Below are positions 1-5,800 of a stretch of DNA of 6,879 nucleotides, piece after piece (position 1 is the stretch's first letter; each line of letters begins with the position of its first letter). The DNA comes from an uncultured Methylococcaceae bacterium (GTDB taxonomy: Bacteria; Pseudomonadota; Gammaproteobacteria; Methylococcales; Methylomonadaceae), in NCBI GenBank assembly GCA_903839795.1, contig CAIMDR010000107.1, forward strand, positions 1-6,879, given 5' to 3'. The notes beneath the pieces are model-generated. The model searched no databases, was not told the origin of the DNA, and saw nothing but the letters and a program-made list of their open reading frames with translations. Made by a program: the position numbers and the translations under genes.

Positions 1-15
1 CGCACCTGATGATTT

Positions 16-30
16 ATAGGGAATCCCTAT
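16..30. repeat. Short perfect dyad ATAGGG-AAT-CCCTAT
   Basis: Two 6-bp arms are perfectly complementary around a 3-base centre. It could be a small operator-like dyad or the end of a structure that begins outside the window. No neighbouring gene is visible to the left, so no role can be given. Confidence 0.3.
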
Positions 31-70
31 TTGATAAATAGCATGAACGTTGTAGGTTTCGATTATAGAA

Positions 71-219
71 CACGGATGACACTGATTTATACAGATTTTA
101 ACGGATTTTATTTTTAGTTGAGAATATGTTAAATATAGGTAATATTTTCACGAGATTAAAAAACTTATATTATCGGCGTTTATCAGTCAAATCCGTGTTA
201 TCTGTGTGCTATTGTTTAA
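71..219. repeat. Inverted pair of four-unit CAC-N-GAT heptamer arrays (MITE-like)
   Basis: The left arm has heptamers CACGGAT, CACTGAT, TACAGAT and AACGGAT starting at 71, 80, 90 and 100. The right arm has the same motif on the other strand (ATCGGCG, ATCAGTC, ATCCGTG, ATCTGTG) starting at 172, 182, 191 and 200. Each arm has an ATAG-like flank next to its outer unit. The arms face each other across about 65 bp of AT-rich DNA with no visible ORF. The layout is that of a small non-autonomous palindromic element, but no target-site duplication can be recognised. Further copies lie at 503-554, 1130-1262 and 2272-2313. Confidence 0.7.
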
Positions 220-226
220 CGCCGAT

Positions 227-277
227 GTAGGCCGGAATAAGGCTTTTCGAGCGCAAGCGAGAATAAGCGTTTCCGGC
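227..277 (+). repeat. REP-like hairpin with GTAG head
   Basis: A GTAG tetranucleotide (227-230) is followed directly by GCCGGAA (231-237), which pairs with TTCCGGC (271-277). The start, TGTAGGCCGGAATAAGGC, is close to what I recall of the enterobacterial REP consensus, and GTAG heads are typical of REPs mobilised by RAYT (TnpA-REP) transposases. The 33-base interior contains further weak pairing around GAGCGCAAGCGAG. No RAYT gene is present in the window, so the element would depend on one elsewhere. Confidence 0.55.
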
Positions 278-295
278 ATTCTGTAATGTTTAACT

Positions 296-408
296 GGGTG
301 CGCATCGCGCACCACAACCATGCCAGAGAAATAAACCCAATAAGCTACGGGTAGAAAACAATAAAAAACCGTTTAGTTGATGCAGTCTTAGGTGCGCGAT
401 GCGCACCC
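296..408. repeat. MITE-like element with perfect 18-bp inverted repeats
   Basis: GGGTGCGCATCGCGCACC at 296-313 is the exact reverse complement of bases 391-408. Each arm is itself nearly palindromic (GGTGCGC / GCGCACC). The 77-bp interior is AT-rich, has no ORF, and holds one tiny dyad, CTAC-GG-GTAG (345-354). This resembles GC-rich palindromes dispersed in many proteobacterial genomes. Function is unknown; transcription across it would give strong hairpins. Confidence 0.65.
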
Positions 409-414
409 TACCGG

Positions 415-485
415 CTCCGGCGTGGGAATGTCGCAGTGACGCTGGAGAGTTGCCGGATAAATTCTCACGCTGGAGCGTGGGAACC
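415..485. repeat. Tandem GCGTGGGAA hairpin repeats
   Basis: CTCCGGCGT (415-423) pairs with ACGCTGGAG (439-447) with one wobble. CACGCT-GG-AGCGTG (466-479) is a perfect dyad. The string GCGTGGGAA occurs at both 420-428 and 475-483, so the two modules are related. Similar GCGTGGGAA palindromes are dispersed in many aquatic bacterial genomes, from general knowledge. Lying downstream of the minus-strand gpx gene, they could also act as a transcript end structure, but no U-tract supports this. Confidence 0.5.
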
Positions 486-502
486 AGGCGGAAAAAAATT
501 TC

Positions 503-554
503 TATTATCCGTGTTTATCAGTCAAATCCGTGTCATCTGTGTGCTATTGTTTAA
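503..554 (-). repeat. Second copy of the four-unit heptamer array, overlapping the gpx stop codon
   Basis: This 52-bp stretch matches 168-219 at 49 of 52 positions in the same orientation. Heptamers ATCCGTG, ATCAGTC, ATCCGTG and ATCTGTG start at 507, 517, 526 and 535. The shared sequence ends with ATTGTTTAA, and the complement of its TTA (551-553) is the TAA stop of the minus-strand gpx gene. The repeat therefore defines the 3' end of that gene. Confidence 0.75.
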
Positions 555-1093
555 GGCAGCATTAACAGTGCGTGGATTTTAGAGTCCAGTTGTTCCGGCG
601 TTTCATTACTGGCGAAAGCGGTAACGGTTGAACCATCCCGAGCTATCAGGTATTTATAAAAATTCCATTCGGGTGCTTGGCCGGTGACTTGAAGTAATTG
701 TTTAAAAAAAGTATTGGCCTCTGTGCCTGAAACGGCACTTTTTTCCACCATTGGAAACGTGACGCCGTAGTTGATATAACAAACTTTGGCTGTTTTTTCC
801 GACTCATCAAACTCCTGATTAAAATCATTGGAAGGGAAGCCGACAACAACCAAGCCTTGGGCTTTATATTTTTGATACAGCGCTTCAAGACCTTTAAATT
901 GGGGGGTGTAGCCACAATTACTGGCGGTATTGACGGCGAGAATGACCTTGCCTTGAAATGCCTTACAAAAATCAAGCGTTTCGTTTGATCTTAATTTATT
1001 CGCGTTATAATTCAGTAAAGAGGAACAAGGTTCTGCCCTGACGGCTGAAATTGAAAAAAACAGCATGCCAGCCAGTAAAATTAGTTTTTTCAT
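551..1093 (-). CDS. Glutathione peroxidase family protein, probably periplasmic
   Basis: This is a 180-residue thiol peroxidase of the GPx family, predicted to reduce hydrogen peroxide or organic hydroperoxides outside the cytoplasm. Residues 1-20 form a Sec signal peptide (KK, a hydrophobic stretch, then AVRA before EP), giving a mature protein of about 160 residues, normal for the family. The peroxidatic Cys is C60 in NTASNCGYTPQ. C105 in VCYINYGVTFPM matches the resolving Cys of thioredoxin-dependent, non-selenium GPx enzymes (C82 of yeast Gpx3). W143-N144 in WNFYKYLI supply two further tetrad residues. The usual FPCNQF motif reads FPSNDF, so the tetrad Gln is D90; I recall this variant from other bacterial GPx proteins. 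The electron donor is more likely a thioredoxin-like protein than glutathione. The start is supported by AAAAGG seven bases upstream (1101-1106). The aroE-like gene is 296 bp upstream on the same strand. Confidence 0.93.
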   Translation of the reverse strand: MKKLILLAGMLFFSISAVRAEPCSSLLNYNANKLRSNETLDFCKAFQGKVILAVNTASNCGYTPQFKGLEALYQKYKAQGLVVVGFPSNDFNQEFDESEKTAKVCYINYGVTFPMVEKSAVSGTEANTFFKQLLQVTGQAPEWNFYKYLIARDGSTVTAFASNETPEQLDSKIHALLMLP

Positions 1094-1129
1094 GAGTATA
1101 CCTTTTGATTGATACCTAAAACCTCATTT

Positions 1130-1262
1130 AGCCACAGATTTACACAGATAAGCACTGATAATACATAATGTTACGTCACTATTGATGATTTACCAAAAGG
1201 GTGATCAAAAGAATTGATCTAACATGTTGTTTATCTGAGTAAATCCGTGTTTATCTGTGGCT
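1130..1262. repeat. Inverted pair of three-unit heptamer arrays upstream of gpx
   Basis: CACAGAT, CACAGAT and CACTGAT start at 1133, 1143 and 1153. On the other strand ATCTGAG, ATCCGTG and ATCTGTG start at 1233, 1243 and 1253. Both arms carry a GCCACAGAT outer end. Units are spaced exactly 10 bp apart and there are three per arm, unlike the four-unit 9/9/10 form elsewhere, so this is a distinct subtype. The element fills the region just upstream of gpx, so it may hold or disturb that gene's promoter. Confidence 0.65.
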
Positions 1263-1276
1263 CAAGTACGTTTTTT

Positions 1277-1326
1277 AGGTTGATGGGTTAACAGTTAACT
1301 TACCCGTTCTGGGTAAAAGTCAACCT
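1277..1326. other. Nested dyad structure between gpx and the aroE-like gene
   Basis: AGGTTGA (1277-1283) pairs with TCAACCT (1320-1326). Inside lies a perfect hairpin, TTACCC-GTTCT-GGGTAA (1300-1316), and two GTTAAC palindromes in tandem (1287-1292 and 1294-1299). On the minus strand the outer stem is followed by A residues rather than T residues, so it is not a standard intrinsic terminator for the aroE-like gene. Its role is not clear. Confidence 0.35.
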
Positions 1327-1389
1327 CCCATTACTGTTTAGCCTTCTAATTTTCCAGTAGCCATGTCCATTTTCAGCGTGTTCTTCAAA

Positions 1390-2250
1390 CTATTCGCCAA
1401 GAGACTTGGCAACAGCCCGTTGAAACACGGCTTCATCGGGTTTGATACCGGTCCACTCTTCAAATATCTGCATCGCTAATTGCACCAACATTTCCACACC
1501 GTCTACAATCGGGCAGCCTTTGTCACGCGCCGTCTTCAAAAATGGTGTTATGCGGGGATTGGTAATAACATCGACTACGGTTGTACGCTTGGAAACAAGC
1601 TCCCAACGTACCGGTACGGGTTCCAATTCGGGCGCAGCTCCCAAGTGAGTGGCGTTCATCAGAATATCGGTATTGTCCGGAACCAAAACTTCACCGGTCC
1701 ATTGCATCCACTCAGCGGGAACGCCTGATGCTTGGGTTACGGTTTGAGCAACCTCGATTCCTTGAGACTCCCTTCTTGTTATGAGGGTCAGGTGTGCAGC
1801 GCCTGCCCATGCCAGTTCAACTGCCATCGCCCGGCCAGCACCACCGGCTCCAAGCATAACAACGCGCTTACCTTTGACAGGCGTTATCTTTTGTATGGCC
1901 TTGACGACACCTTTACCGTCATTGTTGTGCCCAATAAGGCGTCCATCCTTGACGGTCATATAATTGGCCGCACCAATCGCCTTGACATCGTTATCAACTT
2001 CATCCAGATGAGGGATGGAGATTATCTTGTAAGGTACGGTGATACAAGCACCTGCAAAGCCTAATGCCCTTATACCCGCTATCGCCGCAGCAATGTTGTT
2101 TTCCGAGCTAATGTCACATTTCCAGAACTGCCAGCGGAGACCATAGTGAGCATAAACCTCATCGAACATTTGGTCGATGGGGTTTTCTGCAACAGGATGA
2201 CCCAGCATAGTGGTCATCTGCTTTTGTGGGGGTAAATTAGCGTTTGACAT
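1390..2250 (-). CDS. Shikimate dehydrogenase family protein (AroE-like), atypical substrate pocket
   Basis: This 286-residue cytoplasmic NAD(P)-dependent oxidoreductase has the two-domain AroE fold: an N-terminal substrate domain (about 12-115) and a Rossmann domain (about 125-245), with the usual C-terminal helix segment (DGVEMLVQLA to EEWTG, 250-267). Retained residues include T71 and K75 in TVPYK, N96 in GAANYM and D111 in GHNNDGKG; K75 and D111 match the catalytic pair K65/D102 of E. coli AroE. The dinucleotide loop is LGAGGAGRA (133-141), and R159-R160 after the second strand suggest NADP. However, the HSxSP motif holding the shikimate carboxylate reads ENPID (22-26), and the Gln of MLVxQ is L258. 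The true substrate may therefore differ from shikimate; a quinate- or AroE-like enzyme is possible. The chosen ATG has only a weak GAG upstream, but the protein starts at the normal place before GHPVA. gpx lies 296 bp downstream on the same strand. Confidence 0.88.
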   Translation of the reverse strand: MSNANLPPQKQMTTMLGHPVAENPIDQMFDEVYAHYGLRWQFWKCDISSENNIAAAIAGIRALGFAGACITVPYKIISIPHLDEVDNDVKAIGAANYMTVKDGRLIGHNNDGKGVVKAIQKITPVKGKRVVMLGAGGAGRAMAVELAWAGAAHLTLITRRESQGIEVAQTVTQASGVPAEWMQWTGEVLVPDNTDILMNATHLGAAPELEPVPVRWELVSKRTTVVDVITNPRITPFLKTARDKGCPIVDGVEMLVQLAMQIFEEWTGIKPDEAVFQRAVAKSLGE

Positions 2251-2271
2251 AAATTCTCAGCTATTAAAAAA

Positions 2272-2313
2272 ATAGAGCACGGATGACACCGATTTGACGG
2301 ATAGACACGGATC
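2272..2313 (+). repeat. Solo four-unit heptamer array upstream of the aroE-like gene
   Basis: After ATAGAG come CACGGAT, CACCGAT, GACGGAT and CACGGAT, starting at 2278, 2287, 2296 and 2306. The 9/9/10 spacing equals that of the copies at 168-219 and 503-554 read from their ATAG end. No inverted partner is seen nearby. It lies 22 bp from the start codon of the minus-strand gene, so it would be in the 5' leader or promoter. Confidence 0.65.
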
Positions 2314-2385
2314 AAATACTTTTTTATCCTATAAAAAATATTATCTAAAACACTGGCATCCTTCATAGAAGCCCAAAAGTAGTTG

Positions 2386-2519
2386 ACACTTTTTTTATCA
2401 CACAAAAATGCAAATAATCTTTGTAGGTCGGGTTAGGCGCTAGCCGTAACCCGACACAGACAGTACGATTTGTCGGGTTACGCTGTCGCTAACCCGCGTC
2501 GGATATTTGCAAAAAGTGT
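2386..2519. repeat. BIME-like pair of REP hairpins (core 2423-2496) inside short outer inverted repeats
   Basis: Unit 1 has a GTAG head (2423-2426), then TCGGGTTA (2428-2435) paired with TAACCCGA (2447-2454), with an inner GGC/GCC stem and a GCTA loop. Unit 2 has CGGGTTA (2474-2480) paired with TAACCCG (2490-2496) and lies in the opposite orientation, as in bacterial interspersed mosaic elements. Outside this, ACACTTTTT (2386-2394) and GCAAATA (2410-2416) are mirrored by TATTTGC (2504-2510) and AAAAAGTGT (2511-2519), suggesting an element of about 134 bp. The outer arms are AT-rich and imperfect, so the outer boundaries are uncertain. A TTGACA at 2383-2388 has no well-placed -10 box. Confidence 0.6.
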
Positions 2520-2840
2520 AAACAGAGGAATGAAAGATGCCAAAAATACCCTCCCTTTATTATCAGGAGCTGCTTTAACATCCAGCTTCAGCTCTAATTT
2601 ATTGTGCCGCCAGTTAATAAAAATAAAAAATTTCAAAGCCTTAATTTTCGGTGTCAAGAAGCAGATTACCGTTAGGTAACCAATCACACTAAGTCGCATG
2701 ACTTTGAATGTTATTTAGGTGCGACGTATGCTAAAATTCTTTATGGCCAATACCCAAAATCCCCGTCCCTAATTGACGAAATTGCAGGTACTGGCAACAT
2801 CACCACAACCTCACCATTTTACGACGGGTTAAGCATCCCT
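2520..2840. other. Spacer upstream of the kinase; no recognisable gene
   Basis: Short open frames exist on both strands from about 2470 to 2699, but their ends lie in the REP hairpins, they lack good ribosome sites and they resemble no family I know. A 14-codon frame (2728-2772, beginning ATG CTA AAA) has AGG eight bases upstream and could be a leader peptide, but nothing else supports it. A small dyad, GTCGCA/TGCGAC, lies at 2694-2699 and 2720-2725. The kinase frame is open from 2676 without any ATG, GTG or TTG. Confidence 0.4.
2704..2732 (+). promoter_or_regulatory. Possible sigma-70 type promoter for the hybrid kinase
   Basis: TTGAAT (2704-2709) and TATGCT (2727-2732) are separated by 17 bp, each matching four of six consensus bases. 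This would give a leader of about 100 bases before the kinase ATG. In a sequence this AT-rich, such matches arise often by chance, so the call is weak. Confidence 0.3.
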
Positions 2841-5800
2841 ATGTTTAAAGGCAGCTTATTTAAAAAAACAGGACTTGCCTGGACGATACTTGGCATCGGC
2901 TTGCTGGCGACCCTATTTATCAGCCTTCAGGTCAAGCAGGGCATTGACCAAGCGGCGGTGAGACAGTTTGCTTTCACTTGCGACCAAGTCACCCTTAAAA
3001 TTCAGGAACGACTGGGTGCCTATGCACTTATTCTTCGAGGCGGCAGCGCTCTTTTTGCTGCGTCAGTCTCGGTAGAGCGCAAAGAATGGCAAGCCTACGC
3101 CGATAGACTGCAATCAGAACAAAATTTTCCCGGCATACAGGGGTTTGGATTTGCACAAATGATTCCGGCTGATCAACTTGTCTCCCACATCGCCAAGATT
3201 CGCAAAGAGGGCTTTCCTGACTACACCATAAGCCCAATCGGCAAACGCGACATCTACACATCTGTCATCTACCTTGAGCCGTTCCGTGACCGTAACTTGC
3301 GTGCTTTTGGTTACGACATGTACACCGAACCCGTCAGGCGAGCCGCTATGGAACAAGCACGCGATACCGGCATTGCGACACTGTCCGGCAAGGTTGAACT
3401 GGTACAGGAGACAGGTACTGATGTCCAGGCAGGCGTTTTGATGTATGCTCCCGTCTATCGCAACGGTGCTCCGGTAAACACGGCCCTGCAAAGGCGGACG
3501 GCGCTGTTCGGTTGGGTTTACAGCCCTTATCGTATGAATGATCTTATGAACGGTATCTTGGCCGACTGGGAGCGCCATGAAGGCAAAACAGTTGACCTGA
3601 CTATCTACGATGGACGAGAGGCAACACTTGCCAGTCTGCTGTTCGACAACCAACCAGCCATCGCCTCTGATGACCATTCGCTATTCTACCAGCAACGAAC
3701 CATCGACTTTAAAGACCATCAGTGGCTGCTGGTGCTTGATCGTAACGGCACTCTGTCAGTCATCAACTACTTGCCGGCATGGGCAGTATTGGGCGGTGGC
3801 TTTGCGCTCAGTGGCTTGCTGTTTGGATTGATGCGTTCGATGACAAACACGCAAGCCACCGCCGTTCGTATCGCTGAAGGACTGACCGCAGAAATTAGGC
3901 AAGGTCAGAAATTATTGAACCAGAGTCAAAAAAAGATTCATCTCCTGCTAAATTCCACTGCCGAGGCAATATACGGTATTGACACGAACGGTGACTGTAC
4001 ATTCTGCAATAATGCCTGTCTTCATCTGCTGGGCTACCAGCATCCTGATGATCTGCTTGGCAAGAACATGCATTGGCAAATTCACGGAAAATATGCCGAT
4101 GGTACGCGCTTTCCCGTTGAAGATTGCCGTATCTTTCAAGCCTACAGGAAAGGCGAACGTATGCATGTAGACGACGAAGTGCTTTGGCGCTCTGATGGCA
4201 GCTCTTTTCCGGCCGAGTATTGGTCGTATCCGGAAAGTGAAAGTGGCGTGATTGTAGGCGCTGTGGTTTCATTTGTGGATATTACGGAGCGGAAAGAAGT
4301 ACAAAAGGCACTGGATCTGCAAATGCAACTTCAGCAGCAGGCAAAGGAAGCTTTACGGATAAATAATGAAGAACAACGCGCTATTTTTGATTCCGTAACA
4401 TCGGGTATCGCACTGATTAAAGAGGGCTTTATCCTGCGCTGTAATCGCAAACTGGAAGAACTGTTTGGTTATGCCTCAGGGGAGCTTGACGGCCAGTCAA
4501 CGCGCCTGTGGTATCCGGATGAAGCGGCCTATCAAGCAGACAGTCATTTTGTATATCAGGAGATTTCAAATGGCAAGTTTTACCACATTGAACGACAGCT
4601 AATCTGCAAGGACGGCAGACTTTTTTGGGCCAGACTTTCAGGACAAGCCTTGGAGAGCGAAGACCCTGCCTTAGCGGTCGTTGAGATTATCGACAATATT
4701 ACCTTTGAGCACGAAGCCGCCGATGCTTTGCTCAAAGCCAAGGAAATGGCCGAGGATGCGACCCGGACAAAATCGGAATTTCTGGCTAATATGAGTCATG
4801 AAATCCGAACGCCCATGAACGGTGTGTTAGGCATGTTGGACTTGCTGCGCGAGACTGAAATGACACCTACCCAACTGGATTGGCTTGAAACGGCTCATAG
4901 CTCCGGCGAAATTTTGCTGGCAATTATCAACGACATTTTGGACTTGTCCAAGCTGGAAGCGGGTAAGGTTGAAATTGAGCAGGTTAATTTTAATCTTGTT
5001 GATCTGGTTGACGATGTGTGTGCAGCAATGGCGGGACAAGCTCATGCCAAGGGACTGGCGTTAAACTGTTTATTGCCTGCCGATCTGTTTTTACGCTGGC
5101 GTGGCGACCCCTTGCGTATCCGCCAAGTGTTGACTAATTTAATCGGTAATGCCGTTAAATTTACCGATCAGGGTGAAATTTCTGTCAGCGTCTCCCAAAC
5201 CCCTCTGTCTGATAGCCGGGATGAGTTGCGTTTTGAGGTACACGATACCGGTATCGGCATTTCACCGGCCACACAGTTAACGTTATTTAAGTCTTTTACC
5301 CAGGCGGATAGCACGACTTCACGTAGTTTTGGCGGCTCGGGGCTAGGCTTGTTCATCAGCAAAAAATTGGTCGAGCTCATGGGCGGCACCATAGACGTAA
5401 ACAGCGTTCAGGGAGTAGGCTCCTGTTTTTGGTTTACCTTGCCCCTGGCACAAAGTGAAAGCATTGAGATAACCGAGTCATTTTACGACCTTGCCGGCAA
5501 ACGTACCTTGATTGTTGATGATAATGCCACCAACCGTAACATATTAAGTACCTATTTAAGCCGGTGGGGCTTGGAGGTCAGCGCGTTCGACAATGGCAGC
5601 GCCGCATTAATGCAATTGCAAACCTCCGCCTTGCAGGGAGTGATCTACGATTTAATCGTGATGGATATGCAAATGCCGACGATGGACGGTTTAACCTTGG
5701 CAAAATATCTGGCTGAAATACCTGCGTTAGCAAAAATTCCGATTATTTTATTATCATCGGGTGATCAGCTTAAGCTTGCTGATTATCAAAACACCGGAAT

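Noticed and set aside
71..554. Repeated units with spacers, considered as a CRISPR array
   Set aside because: Units are 7 bp with 2-3 bp between them and inverted copies; there are no repeats of 24-40 bp with unique spacers and no cas genes.
1277..1326. Intrinsic terminator of the aroE-like gene
   Set aside because: On the transcribed strand the stem is followed by A residues, not a U-tract.
1303..1389. In-frame open stretch of about 29 codons after the TAG of the aroE-like gene
   Set aside because: The protein already has full family length including the C-terminal helix, so read-through or a premature stop is not needed; an open run of this length is common by chance.
2214..2405. 63-codon minus-strand frame overlapping the start of the aroE-like gene
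   Set aside because: It contains the heptamer array read as protein and overlaps the real gene in another frame.
2383..2411. Perfect TTGACA as a -35 box on the plus strand
   Set aside because: At 16-18 bp spacing there is no TATAAT-like hexamer, and it would read straight into the REP hairpins.
2470..2699. Overlapping short open frames on both strands (69 and 73 codons) near the REP pair
   Set aside because: Both run into the REP hairpin sequence, lack a convincing ribosome site, and match no family I recognise; they are probably chance frames.
3114..3677. 187-codon minus-strand frame inside the kinase gene
   Set aside because: It lies opposite the well-supported CHASE coding region and shows no domain or signal of its own.
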